Positions 42,367 to 50,716 of a stretch of DNA of 53,729 nucleotides are shown here, one piece after another. Source of the DNA: Archangium violaceum Cb vi76 (GTDB lineage: Bacteria; Myxococcota; Myxococcia; Myxococcales; Myxococcaceae); NCBI RefSeq assembly GCF_000733295.1, contig NZ_JPMI01000076.1:3-53731 (forward strand). Direction: 5' to 3'. Every line of letters starts with the position of its first letter. Positions within the stretch are counted from its first letter, which is position 1. The translations under genes and the position numbers were made by a program. A model generated the notes under the pieces. The model saw only the letters and a list, made by a program, of their open reading frames with translations, did no database searches and was not told where the DNA came from.

Positions 42367-42630
42367 ATGACCCGCCTCGACACCGACTTCCAGGATGAGA
42401 ACGCCGTTCCCTATTTTCTCTGGGACGACCCGATGACCGTGCGCGAGCTGCGTGAGCGGCTGCGCACGGCATCCGAGCCGGAGCGCGTGCGCCTGGTTGG
42501 CATCATCCTCCGCGAGGCGCGGGACACGGACGTGTGGGCGTGGGTCTCTCTCGACGAGGTGCTCCGGCTCTGGCCCCAGCTCCAGCGTCACCTTGGCCGC
42601 CGGCGCGCCTTCTGGGAGTTCCTCCACTGA
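42367..42630 (+). CDS. Small protein resembling the partner of AbiEii-type nucleotidyltransferases
   Basis: 87 residues. The reading frame YFLWDDPMTVRELRERLRTA and LVGIILREARDTDVWAWV, ending LGRRRAFWEFLH, matches from memory the small proteins that precede AbiEii/AbiGii nucleotidyltransferase toxins. Its stop overlaps the start of a frame that resembles the first residues of such a toxin but ends after 17 codons. It may therefore be the orphaned antitoxin of a broken module. Family assignment was not checked. Confidence 0.6.
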   Translation: MTRLDTDFQDENAVPYFLWDDPMTVRELRERLRTASEPERVRLVGIILREARDTDVWAWVSLDEVLRLWPQLQRHLGRRRAFWEFLH

Positions 42631-42631
42631 G

Positions 42632-42685
42632 GTCCTGAGCCCCTTCCAGCGGGAGCTGCTCGAAGCCTTCCCCCTGTTGCTTTGA
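42632..42685 (+). pseudogene. 5' remnant of an AbiEii-like nucleotidyltransferase gene
   Basis: The frame VLSPFQRELLEAFPLLL and stop resembles the N-terminus of AbiEii-type toxins (LSPLQRxLLEAFF), which normally continue into FFLTGGTAL and the nucleotidyltransferase core. Here it stops at 42685 and a convergent lipoprotein gene follows at 42700. There is no start codon of the common type (GTC/CTG), and nothing else of the toxin is visible. Confidence 0.5.
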
Positions 42686-42699
42686 ATGAGCCCGAGCTG

Positions 42700-43116
42700 T
42701 CACTGCATGGGGTCGGTGGTGCGCTCGGTGTCGTTCATGTCTTCATTCGGCACGGGCTGATTGGCCGGCGCGCCCGGGCCGAGTGGCTCATCGCTCGTCT
42801 CTTCACCGAAGGGCTCGTTCGTGCGGTCCATGGGCTCCGGCTCGAGGCCCGTGCCACCCGTGCCGGGCTGGGCGGGGATGTCATCGTGCACGCCGGGCTC
42901 CATCTCGCGCGTGCCCTCCTGCGGAAGCGGATCCACCTCCTCGCGTTCACGGTCCATGGTGTCCGCGCCCGCGCCGCCCGTGCCGGCATCCGTCGACATG
43001 CTGGACGTGTCCGTGCCGGTATTCGTGTTGGCGGCGCCCTTGTCCGTCTTGCACCCGGTCCCGAACGCCACCGCACCCGCCACGAGTCCCGCCAGCAGAA
43101 GCTTCGTCTTCGTCAT
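42700..43116 (-). CDS. Acidic lipoprotein with low-complexity tail
   Basis: 138 residues. MTKTKLLLAGLVAGAVAFGTGC is a lipoprotein signal with cysteine 22 (GTGC). The mature part is Thr/Asp/Gly/Glu/Pro-rich (KGAANTNTGTDTSS, EVDPLPQEG, LEPEPMDRTNEPFG) and probably unfolded. ATG 43116 chosen; 43227 would add an unrelated N-terminus. No domain. Surface or periplasmic linker protein. Confidence 0.75.
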   Translation of the reverse strand: MTKTKLLLAGLVAGAVAFGTGCKTDKGAANTNTGTDTSSMSTDAGTGGAGADTMDREREEVDPLPQEGTREMEPGVHDDIPAQPGTGGTGLEPEPMDRTNEPFGEETSDEPLGPGAPANQPVPNEDMNDTERTTDPMQ

Positions 43117-43330
43117 GATGTCTTCCCTCCCTTTGGGTGTTTCGTTTGCGGTCGGGAAGCTGAGGCGCGTTTCCGGTTCGTGCAGCGGGCGCTTGCTCGG
43201 CAGGCCGCTGGGCTCACGGGTCCCCATGAGAAAAAGAGAAGGCCTTTTCCCAAGGGGTTACGCGCATGGGCCAGGGTGGGGAGCACATGGACCACGGCTT
43301 CCTGGAGGGCAGGCGTTACAGTGGCGGGTC

Positions 43331-43882
43331 ATGACGACTCCGGACCTGCGCCTGGTTCCCGCCCTGCCCGAGCACCTGGACTTCTGGATGGCCCTGCGGG
43401 ACGAGCCCGTGTCACGCAAGCTCGTGCCGATGGAGCCCTCCACGCGCGAATCCCTGCTCGAGCGCATCCAGGAGGCGACCAGTGATTTGTCGGACCCGAA
43501 GGCCAAGAGCTTCCGGTGGATGGTGGAGCTCGACGGGCGCCTCGTCGGCACGGTGGCCGCGAAGGACCTGTCTCGATTCCATGGGCGCATCGAGATTGGC
43601 TACATGCTCTCCAGCGCGTACCACGGCCGGGGCATTGGCACGCGGGCGGTGGGGATGGTGCTGGAGCGGCTCTTCGAGTGGCCCTTCCTGCACCGGGTGT
43701 GGCTCACCACCGCGCCGGACAACCTCGCGTGCCAGGGACTGGCGAGGAAGCTCGGCTTCACGCTGGAGGGCGTGATGCGCGAGCACTTCTTCATCGATGG
43801 TCAGCGCAAGGACCAGCAGGTGTGGGGCCTGTTGCGCTCCACGTGGGAGGCGGCCCGCCGCTCCGTGCGACTGAGTCCTTGA
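43331..43882 (+). CDS. GNAT N-acetyltransferase (RimJ-like)
   Basis: 183 residues. LRLVPALPEHLDFWMALRDE, then GYMLSSAYHGRGIGTRAVG with the acetyl-CoA loop (HGRGIG), WLTTAPDNLACQGLARKLGF and FFIDGQRKDQQVWGLLR are the family elements of RimJ/RimL-type enzymes that acetylate an N-terminus or small amine. ATG 43331. The TTGTCC repeat lies just downstream. Confidence 0.9.
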   Translation: MTTPDLRLVPALPEHLDFWMALRDEPVSRKLVPMEPSTRESLLERIQEATSDLSDPKAKSFRWMVELDGRLVGTVAAKDLSRFHGRIEIGYMLSSAYHGRGIGTRAVGMVLERLFEWPFLHRVWLTTAPDNLACQGLARKLGFTLEGVMREHFFIDGQRKDQQVWGLLRSTWEAARRSVRLSP

Positions 43883-43924
43883 GGGCCGGGCCATCCAAGG
43901 AAAGTCCGTACAGGGGTCTGTCCT

Positions 43925-44000
43925 CCGGGCACGGTCTCTCCAAAGTTGTCCAACAGTTGGACAAGTTCGTGATGAGTGTGCCCGGGAGGCCGGCAGAACC
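43925..44000 (+). repeat. Dispersed TTGTCC palindromic element, copy 3
   Basis: Core 43946-43964, TTGTCCAACAGTTGGACAA, flanked by GTTCGTGATGAGTGTGCCCG and GGAGGCC, close to copy 2. The left flank, read on the minus strand (TTTGGAGAGACCGTGCCCGG), also resembles the right one, so the unit is an imperfect palindrome. It lies between the convergent GNAT gene and the TOPRIM-like gene, the position of a bidirectional terminator. Confidence 0.75.
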
Positions 44001-44029
44001 CGAGGGCGTGCCGGGCGTGGACGGTGCCA

Positions 44030-44890
44030 TCAGATGTTGCGCAGCAGGCCGTCTCCCTTGCGCTCGGTCAGTGGGGAGCACACTCCAGGACACGGAGACG
44101 GGACGTTCAGCGCATCGGCGACGTCGTCGATGAGTGCTCGTGCGAAAGCCGCATGTGCTTCCCGTCGGAGAACCGCCGTCCAGTCGAGAACCTGGAGGGC
44201 ATCGAGTCCTTCGTGCGTCTCGCGGTAGGCGCGCAGCTGTGTGCCTGTCGGATCGCAGAGGTAGCGGACGTAGTTCTTCGGGTGCCGGTGGCGAGGCTCT
44301 GCCTTCCAGGGCGCGGTGGAGGGCGCGGGGGCCAGATAGGCGGTGTCATCCACCTCGAAGTCCTCGAGATCCCGAGCCGTGTCGAAACGGTTGGGTGCGC
44401 GGTGGGCCTTGGCCCGCTGGAGCGCGTCGGCCTCTCCGAAGAAATAGGACTCGACCATCGGGGCGAGCAGATGGAACGAGCCGCGCTCGGCCAGCGCCTG
44501 GTACACCCGGTCGCGGGTGGTGGCGGTGGGAAACGTGCTGTCGACGTGAGCCCTCACCGCGTGGCGGAAGTACCCCAGGACGTGCCCGGGTTGGTCCGCG
44601 TTGACCAGTTCCAGGTCGTCCACCGCGATGACGTGGTCCGCCTGCAGGGTGCCGCCCCGGCCGGGATACACCGCGAGCACCAGCGCGCCCGCGAGCTTGG
44701 CGGCGAGGGATTTCGCGGCCAGCTCCGGGGGGAGCAGTGGCCCCACGCGGTTGGACGTGAAGTCCTGGGTTCTCTGTGGCACGAGGAACTCGACATCCGC
44801 TCCGGTCGAGGCGAAGAGCTTCCGGAGGGAGAGGTGCAGACCCAGGCGTTCGAGCTCTCCCGTGACGATGAGCTGAACCCGGACCGTCAC
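44030..44890 (-). CDS. TOPRIM/DUF4276-like protein coupled to an ATPase
   Basis: 286 residues, GTG start at 44890 overlapping the ATPase stop (GTGA). An N-terminal strand RVQLIVTGELERLGLHL carries a Glu, AVDDLELVNA (about residue 90) an Asp-Asp pair, and LLAPMVESYFFGEADAL a further Glu, in the order expected of a TOPRIM-like metal site. The rest is unfamiliar. TOPRIM proteins paired with ABC-like ATPases occur in OLD and PARIS-type defence. I did not recognise an exact family, so nuclease function is an inference from weak motifs and context. No membrane segment. Confidence 0.6.
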   Translation of the reverse strand: MTVRVQLIVTGELERLGLHLSLRKLFASTGADVEFLVPQRTQDFTSNRVGPLLPPELAAKSLAAKLAGALVLAVYPGRGGTLQADHVIAVDDLELVNADQPGHVLGYFRHAVRAHVDSTFPTATTRDRVYQALAERGSFHLLAPMVESYFFGEADALQRAKAHRAPNRFDTARDLEDFEVDDTAYLAPAPSTAPWKAEPRHRHPKNYVRYLCDPTGTQLRAYRETHEGLDALQVLDWTAVLRREAHAAFARALIDDVADALNVPSPCPGVCSPLTERKGDGLLRNI

Positions 44891-46014
44891 TTGGGTGGCC
44901 GCCTCTGCGCGCCGAAGGTCTGGTCGCTGTAGAGGTCCCCAAGTGAGAAGTGGGCGAGCCACTCCGGATTGCTGTGCTCGCTCAGCGCGAGGGGGAGCAC
45001 CTCATGGCCGGGCTCCATGATGTAGACGCGCTCCGGCTCGGTGTTGAAGGTGTTGAGCACCACGGGCGAGTGCGTCGCGAGGAGGATGGTCAGGTCCTTC
45101 GCCGAGGCACGGGCCCGCGCCAGGTCCAGCAACGTCCGGATGGCGTACGGGTGCAGGCCGTTCTCCGGCTCGTCGATGGCCACGGCGCCTCCATCGGGGG
45201 TGGATGCAATGGCACACAGGTGGAGGAGCGTGACGAGCAGGCCATGAGGCGCCGAGTAGGCATCGATGGGCTCTCGTAGCCCCTTGAGGAAGAACCGGAC
45301 GGTGACGGTCAGGCCGGCCGAGAGGAACTCGATGTCCTCGAAGAGCTCTGGGAAGCACTCCTCCAGGCCATCGCGGACGAAGCCCCAGCGCTCTTCGTGC
45401 TCCTTGCGGCCAGCCTTCCAGTTGCGCAGCACCGAGAACGCATTGCGTCCGTCCGGCTGCAGGTGAAGGTCCGTGGTCGCGGGAGATCCCGTCGTACGCA
45501 GGCTCCAGACCTGGAGGTTCTGGTACAGCCGGAAGTTCGCCGCGAGCTCGTGGAGTCCTTTGAGTGCTTCCCGCTGCTCCGGAGCGAGCAGGGTCATGGC
45601 ATGGGAGAAGATGGAGTCTCCCGAGACGGTCAGCTCGCGGTCCTGGACGACCGCCGAGCGTGGGTGGGGATCCTGTCTCGCGACGGCTGCGTTTCCAATC
45701 CGCACCCGCTCTCCGACTTCGAACGCGGGAGGCCGCGGCTCGACATGGATCACCCAGGAGTTCAGTCCCTGCTCCAGCATCAACCGGATGCCATCCTGAG
45801 GCGACGCAAGCTGGTTCTTGATGCTCGCGGCTCCCCCCGAGAACTCGATGGCGGCCTGGATGCCGCGTTCGAGGAAGTACCGGAGGAACTCGAGGGTGGA
45901 CAGCAGGGTCGTCTTGCCCGCGCCGTTCGGTCCCGTGATGGCGCAGACTCCCGAGGGACTCCAGCGCACCTTCCGGAGCGCACGGTAGTTGTGGACATCC
46001 AACGTGAATCCCAT
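44887..46014 (-). CDS. AAA-type ATPase, second defence-like module
   Basis: 375 residues. MGFTLDVHNYRALRKVRWSP then Walker A GPNGAGKTT (28-36), VAIDEPENGLHPYAIRT (Walker B with the DEPE) and ATHSPVVLNTF (switch His). This is the compact AAA_21/OLD-like architecture. ATG 46014. It shares only the ATPase motifs with the Septu-like ATPase at 37420 and is encoded on the opposite strand. The downstream gene overlaps it by 4 bases, so the pair forms one operon. The putative job is sensing an infection and activating its partner. Confidence 0.75.
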   Translation of the reverse strand: MGFTLDVHNYRALRKVRWSPSGVCAITGPNGAGKTTLLSTLEFLRYFLERGIQAAIEFSGGAASIKNQLASPQDGIRLMLEQGLNSWVIHVEPRPPAFEVGERVRIGNAAVARQDPHPRSAVVQDRELTVSGDSIFSHAMTLLAPEQREALKGLHELAANFRLYQNLQVWSLRTTGSPATTDLHLQPDGRNAFSVLRNWKAGRKEHEERWGFVRDGLEECFPELFEDIEFLSAGLTVTVRFFLKGLREPIDAYSAPHGLLVTLLHLCAIASTPDGGAVAIDEPENGLHPYAIRTLLDLARARASAKDLTILLATHSPVVLNTFNTEPERVYIMEPGHEVLPLALSEHSNPEWLAHFSLGDLYSDQTFGAQRRPPK

Positions 46015-46075
46015 GGCTCTCCTTCTGCTCGGGCCGGGCCCTCCCCGTCCACCTGTGCGCGCGGACCGGGGAAGA

Positions 46076-46110
46076 CCCTCACCCCCACCCTCTCCCAGAG
46101 GGAGAGGGGG
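46076..46110. repeat. Dispersed CCCTCACCCC palindromic repeat, copy 2
   Basis: CCCTCACCCCCA is followed by CCCTCTCCC, AGA and GGGAGAGGG (46088-46108), a perfect 9-bp stem with a 3-base loop. It lies between the ATPase start and the transketolase stop. Other copies at 71 and 53681. Confidence 0.75.
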
Positions 46111-46123
46111 CGCTACACGGCGA

Positions 46124-48178
46124 TTACTTCTTCGCCTGCTCCATCACCTCGCGGGCCACCTTCACCACGTTCTCCACGGTGAAGCCGAACTTCTGCTGCA
46201 GGGCCTTGAGCGGCGCCGACGCACCGAAGCTGCGCATGCCCACCACCGCTCCGCGCAGCCCCACCCACCGCTCCCAGCCGAACGTCGACGCCTTCTCCAC
46301 CGCCACGCGCGCGTGCACCGACGAGGGCAGCACCTGCTCCCGGTACGCCTCGTCCTGCTGCTCGAACAGCTCCCACGAGGGCATGCTCACCACCCGCGCC
46401 TTCACCCCCTGGCCCTCCAGCTGCTCCTGCGCCTGCAGGCACAGCGACACCTCGCTGCCCGTTCCAATCAGGATGACGTCCGGCGTGCCCTTGCTGTCCG
46501 ACAGCACGTAGGCCCCCTTGGCCACCCCCGAGGCCGGCGCGTACTTCGTCCGGTCCAGCGTGGGCACCGCCTGCCGCGTGAGCACCAGCACCACCGGCTG
46601 GTGCCGCAGCGGGGCAATCACCTTCCACGCCTCCGTCACCTCGTTGGCGTCCCCCGGGCGCAGCACGATGAGCCCCGGAATCGACCGCAGGCTCGGCAAC
46701 TGCTCCACCGGCTGGTGCGTCGGGCCGTCCTCTCCCAGGCCAATCGAGTCATGCGTGAAGATGTGGATGGCCGGCAGCTCCATGATGGCCGACAGGCGGA
46801 TGGGCGGCCGCTCGTACTCGCTGAAGATGAGGAAGGTGGCGCTGTACGGGCGCACCTTGCTCAGCGCCAGGCCGTTGATGATGGAGCCCATGGCATGCTC
46901 GCGCACGCCGAAGTGGATGTTGCGCCCCGACTGGTCCCCCGGCTTCATCGCGCCCGAGAACGACAGGAACGTCTTCGTGGACGGATTCAGGTCCGCCGAG
47001 CCGCCCACCAGCCACGGGTAGTTCTTCGCCAGCGCGTTGAGCACCTTGCCGCTCGACTCGCGCGTGGCCACGCCCTTGGCGTCCGCCGGGAACACCGGCA
47101 GCTCCTTGTCCCAGCCCTCGGGCAGCTCCCGCTTCTGCATCCGCGTGAGGTGCTCCGCCAGCTCCGGGTGCTTCTTCTGGTACTCGGCGAACCTCGCCTC
47201 CCACTCCGTGCGCAGCTCGCGGCCCCGCTTGCCCAGGCGCTCGGCGAAGCGCTCCCGCACGCCCTCGGGCACCAGGAACTGCGCGTCCTCGGGCCACCCG
47301 TACTTGCGCTTGGCGCCCTTGATTTCCTCCGCGCCCAGCGGCTCGCCGTGGGCCGAGGCACTGCCCTGCTTCTTGGGCGCGCCGTAGCCGATCTGCGTGG
47401 TGACGATGATGAGGGTGGGCAGGCCGCGGTCCTGCTTGAAGGTGCGGAAGGCCTGCGAGAGCGCGTCCAGGTCGTTGGCGTCGGCCACGTGGAGCACGCG
47501 CCAGCCATAGGCCTCGAAGCGCTTGCCCACGTCCTCGGTGAAGGCCAGGTCCGTGCTGCCGTCGATGCTGATGCGGTTGCTGTCGTACACCCAGCACAGG
47601 TTGGGCAGCTTCAGGTGTCCGGCGAGCGACGCGGCCTCGCTGGCCACGCCCTCCATCAGATCTCCATCACCGCAGATGGCCCACACGTCGTAGTCGAACA
47701 GCTCGAAGCCGGGGCGGTTGAAGTAGCCCGCGAGCCAGCGGCCGGCGATGGCCATGCCCACGGTGTTGGCCACGCCCTGGCCCAGCGGGCCGGTGGTGGT
47801 CTCCACGCCGCTCGTCCAGCGGTACTCGGGGTGGCCGGGGGTGGAGCTGTCCAGCTGGCGGAACTTCTGGATGTCCTCCAGGGCGATGGCCACCTGGTCC
47901 TCGACGGTGTACTCCGAGGTGACGCGGCGCGAGCCGGCCAGGTGGAGCAGCGCGTAGAGGAGCATGGAGGCGTGCCCGTTGGAGAGCACGAACCGGTCCC
48001 GGTTGGGCCAGATGGGCTGGGTGGGATCGTAGCGCAGCTCCTGTTGCCACAGCTGGTAGGCCACGGGGGCCAGCGCCATGGGCGCGCCCGGGTGGCCCGA
48101 GTGGGCCTGTTCCACCGCGTCCATGGCGAGGGTGCGGATGGTGTTGATGCAAAGCCAATCGGTCGGATCGTGGGTCAT
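46124..48178 (-). CDS. tkt: Transketolase
   Basis: 684 residues, the normal length. INTIRTLAMDAVEQAHSGHPGAPM at the N-terminus (His in the substrate channel), GPLGQGVANTVGMAIAGR, the TPP motif GDGDLMEGVASEAASLAGHL with NLCWVYDSN, the Pyr domain HFGVREHAMGSIINGLAL with the catalytic Glu, and HDSIGLGEDGPTHQPVEQL. It moves two-carbon ketol units in the pentose phosphate pathway, using thiamine diphosphate. ATG 48178 has GAGGA about 11 bases upstream. Housekeeping gene on its own. Confidence 0.96.
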   Translation of the reverse strand: MTHDPTDWLCINTIRTLAMDAVEQAHSGHPGAPMALAPVAYQLWQQELRYDPTQPIWPNRDRFVLSNGHASMLLYALLHLAGSRRVTSEYTVEDQVAIALEDIQKFRQLDSSTPGHPEYRWTSGVETTTGPLGQGVANTVGMAIAGRWLAGYFNRPGFELFDYDVWAICGDGDLMEGVASEAASLAGHLKLPNLCWVYDSNRISIDGSTDLAFTEDVGKRFEAYGWRVLHVADANDLDALSQAFRTFKQDRGLPTLIIVTTQIGYGAPKKQGSASAHGEPLGAEEIKGAKRKYGWPEDAQFLVPEGVRERFAERLGKRGRELRTEWEARFAEYQKKHPELAEHLTRMQKRELPEGWDKELPVFPADAKGVATRESSGKVLNALAKNYPWLVGGSADLNPSTKTFLSFSGAMKPGDQSGRNIHFGVREHAMGSIINGLALSKVRPYSATFLIFSEYERPPIRLSAIMELPAIHIFTHDSIGLGEDGPTHQPVEQLPSLRSIPGLIVLRPGDANEVTEAWKVIAPLRHQPVVLVLTRQAVPTLDRTKYAPASGVAKGAYVLSDSKGTPDVILIGTGSEVSLCLQAQEQLEGQGVKARVVSMPSWELFEQQDEAYREQVLPSSVHARVAVEKASTFGWERWVGLRGAVVGMRSFGASAPLKALQQKFGFTVENVVKVAREVMEQAKK

Positions 48179-48358
48179 GTCTTGGGAGTCCTCGTGCCCT
48201 CGGACGGTGCACCATGCCCCAAGCGGGGCGGGAGTGCCGCAGCATTCGGCAGGGGATGCGCGGAGGTGGACGGGGAGGGGGTGGGACGTGGCCGGGTCGA
48301 CAGTGAAGGGGTCCGAGGGACTGGCGGTAGGGGCTACTGAGTGGCATATGGTGCGCGC

Positions 48359-48943
48359 ATGTCGATCGAAAAACCGTTGCGGGAGATGGTCCAGGCGGAA
48401 TTGAGGGGGCGGCTGGCTCCCATGCACAAGGCCATCACGCGAATGGATGAGCGGCTGGCGGTGGTCGAGGACCTGGTGGGCATCCTCAAGCGCCTGGCAC
48501 CGCTGACGAAGCGGATGCAGTCGCTGCAACTGGCGTTGCCGGGACTCTCGGCGCCGGGTGGGCCCAGGCCCCGGAGCGCGGTGGTGCCGGCGGCGCGGGG
48601 CGCTCAGGCGGCCGCGGTGGCGCCGGTGCGCCGGGGCCGTCCCCCGGCGGCGGAGGGGAAGCGGTGCGCGGTCATCGGGTGCAAGAGGCCGTCGCGCTCG
48701 AAGGGGTACTGCTCGGCGCACTACCAGAAGCTGCGTCTGCTGGTGAAGTCGAACCGGCGGCCGGACAAGTGGGTGGACGACGCGTCGCCGCAGTCGGTGC
48801 CGGACGTGGTGTTGCCGAGGGGCCGCGCGGCGTCGAAGGCGCTGGCGGAGGCGGCGCCGCAGAGGCCGGAGCCGACGGCCCCGCCGAAGCCGAAGGCCTG
48901 GGTGCGCAAGAAGGGCGGCAAGGAGCGCGTCGAGCTGCGCTGA
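48359..48943 (+). CDS. Coiled-coil protein with a Cys/His cluster
   Basis: 194 residues. Residues 1-60 are helical (REMVQAELRGRLAPMHKAI, TRMDERLAVVEDLV), then a Pro/Arg/Ala-rich linker, then a putative zinc site, RCAVIGCKRPSRSKGYCSAHY, with three Cys and one His. The tail is basic and Pro/Lys-rich. It could bind nucleic acid. No family recognised, although the CxxxxCx(8-9)CxxH pattern is found in many short zinc modules. Divergent from transketolase. Confidence 0.7.
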   Translation: MSIEKPLREMVQAELRGRLAPMHKAITRMDERLAVVEDLVGILKRLAPLTKRMQSLQLALPGLSAPGGPRPRSAVVPAARGAQAAAVAPVRRGRPPAAEGKRCAVIGCKRPSRSKGYCSAHYQKLRLLVKSNRRPDKWVDDASPQSVPDVVLPRGRAASKALAEAAPQRPEPTAPPKPKAWVRKKGGKERVELR

Positions 48944-48984
48944 GGGAAGGGGTAGGCCTCCTTCCGTCCCAGGAATTGAAGGGC

Positions 48985-49014
48985 CTCTCCGAGAGAGAAA
49001 AGGCCCTCGGAGAG
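48985..49014 (+). terminator. Hairpin downstream of the Cys/His-cluster gene
   Basis: CTCTCCGAG and CTCGGAGAG pair over 9 bp around a 12-base loop that contains its own GGCC arms, about 40 bases after the stop. No T-run follows. Probable transcription end or structured 3' element. Confidence 0.45.
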
Positions 49015-49166
49015 AAGGAGGACCCAGGTTGCGCGGCGGCCGGTGAGGACGTGCTCCGCACGGGTGCGCCCGCACGGTAGGTGCTGGCCGCGCCGGGTGG
49101 GACATCCGCCAGGGTGAACCGGAGAGGTCACCCGCCCTGACACTACTGCCGCGCCAGCGCCCCTCC

Positions 49167-49787
49167 CTACATGAAGATCCCCGGGGCCGTCTCCAACGCC
49201 GCGCGCAGTTCCTCGACTGTCGTGTCCATCCCCTCGACGACGGTGGGTGCGTGCCACGTCGACGCGACTGAGCCCTCGGGCGACTCACATGCCACCTTGA
49301 CGGTGACCCTCCCGAAGCGACCCGGCCAAGAATGCTGCTGCAGCTCAACCGCGTGCCTGACTGGGTCCACGAAGGTGAAGCACGGCCACCGTGGCAGGCG
49401 GATGGTGCTCATGTCACAGCCGTTGAACCCCACCCCATGGAGCTCGGCCTCGGAGAAGTCGCAGTCCTCGATCCCTCCCGGCTTGAACCGCGACGTGTCA
49501 ACAAGGGCCTCGCGGAACCCGAACTCGTTGCCCCTGAAGCGGCCCTTGAATCGACACCCCTTGAACATCATCTGCGCCCACACCACGCCCTTCAACTGGC
49601 CCTTCGCCTGGATGGTGCAGTTGATGAACTGCCCCGCCATAGGCACCAGCGAGCGCCCAGCCGCACTGATGACGACAGTGGAGTCGCGCACCGTGAGGTC
49701 AGGGCCGAGCCAGTAGATCGGGCCCTTTTTCAGCTCCAGCCGCTCGCCGACGATCTCTCGCTTCTCGTAGTGGATGTTGGGAGTCAC
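49167..49787 (-). CDS. Pentapeptide-like protein, possible immunity to the SitA5-like toxin
   Basis: 206 residues. Weak pentapeptide-like repeats (FINCTIQAKGQLKGVVWAQM, FKGCRFKGRFRGNEFGFREA, IEDCDFSEAELHGVGFNGCD) form a beta-helix-like middle, flanked by unfamiliar N- and C-terminal parts (VTVKVACESPEGSV, EELRAALETAPGIFM). No signal peptide. It starts 8 bases after the toxin-like gene stop on the same strand, the usual spot for an immunity gene. The role rests on position. Confidence 0.6.
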   Translation of the reverse strand: MTPNIHYEKREIVGERLELKKGPIYWLGPDLTVRDSTVVISAAGRSLVPMAGQFINCTIQAKGQLKGVVWAQMMFKGCRFKGRFRGNEFGFREALVDTSRFKPGGIEDCDFSEAELHGVGFNGCDMSTIRLPRWPCFTFVDPVRHAVELQQHSWPGRFGRVTVKVACESPEGSVASTWHAPTVVEGMDTTVEELRAALETAPGIFM

Positions 49788-49794
49788 GCGGGCC

Positions 49795-50688
49795 TCAGAA
49801 GAAGATCATGCGGAAGAAGGTGCTCGCCATCCGCCGCCCGTGCAGCGCGAAGTTCGAGTCGGTGCCGGACAGGATTTCGTAATGGTAACTCTGTCCGCCC
49901 GGGCCCGTGATGTCGACACCGCGACTGTTCCACGACAGGCCCGGGAACCGCAGCCTCATCTGCGCCTCGACCCACCGCCCACGAGCCTGTCGCTCCAGGA
50001 GGTCCGCGCGATGCTGCAAGCCGCGCTCGAGCATCGACTCGATGGCTTTTCGCTCCTCGGTACTCAGCCTCGCCGGCGACCACCGCGCCGCAAACTCCTT
50101 CACGGCAGCTTGCAGCTCGTCGCCGAGACGGTCCGTGGTGGCCTCGTGCGCCGCGTGCGCCATGCTGGCCCACCCGTCCATGAGGCCCCACAGGGCATCC
50201 ACGCCCAGCCAGGCGAGCAGCATGACGGACAGCCCGGCGGCCAGCAGCTTCGTCGTCGGCTCGGGTAGCAGCCAGAGCGCCAGGTACAGGCCCGCGGCCC
50301 ACACCAGGGAAGAGAGCAGCGCCTGCGGGCTGAGCTCGCGCCCGAGTGCGGCTCGCGTCTCGTCGAGCACTCCTCCACCATGGCGCTGGCCTTTCCCCAG
50401 GAGAAACAGCCTTGCTTGAAGGATAGGAGGCGGATCAGACAACCCTGGGGGGAGTGCACCACGCAGGCCTGGAGTCCCAGCCGCACCTGCTGGTTGACCC
50501 TGGACGCGCAGCGCGCCTTGCTCCCGCTCAACCCGGGCACGCTGGCCAGCTTCGCCCCGGGGCAACTTCCACTGGAAGCGGCCCAGCATCTGGAGTTGCC
50601 CATGCCAGAGGGTACTGTCCCTGGAGACGCCCGGCTGCTGGGCAAATGGGTTGGCCGGAGCCTCCCTGCCCCGCGGAGTCGTTGACAC
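49795..50688 (-). pseudogene. SitA5-like polymorphic toxin, probably with a frameshifted 5' end
   Basis: The reliable part is codons 107 on, from about 50370 to the stop. It contains the hallmark hydrophobic stretch VWAAGLYLALWLLPEPTTK, LLAWLGVDALWGLMDGW and AHEATT seen in SitA5-type myxobacterial toxins, then a putative nuclease tail (GVDITGPGGQSYHYEILSGT, FFRMIFF). Upstream, the same strand in another frame encodes a family-like piece near 50419-50442 (PQGCLIRLLSF) that should precede it, so a frameshift separates them. The first 100 codons of the open frame look like noise. No lipoprotein signal is visible. If sequencing error is excluded, the gene is inactive. Confidence 0.6.
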
Positions 50689-50716
50689 GGTGGGGCGGGA
50701 GTGATTTCCGGCGGGG

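Noticed and set aside
48179-48358. Regulatory RNA between transketolase and the Cys/His gene
   Set aside because: GC-rich without a distinctive conserved structure; only ordinary divergent promoters are expected.
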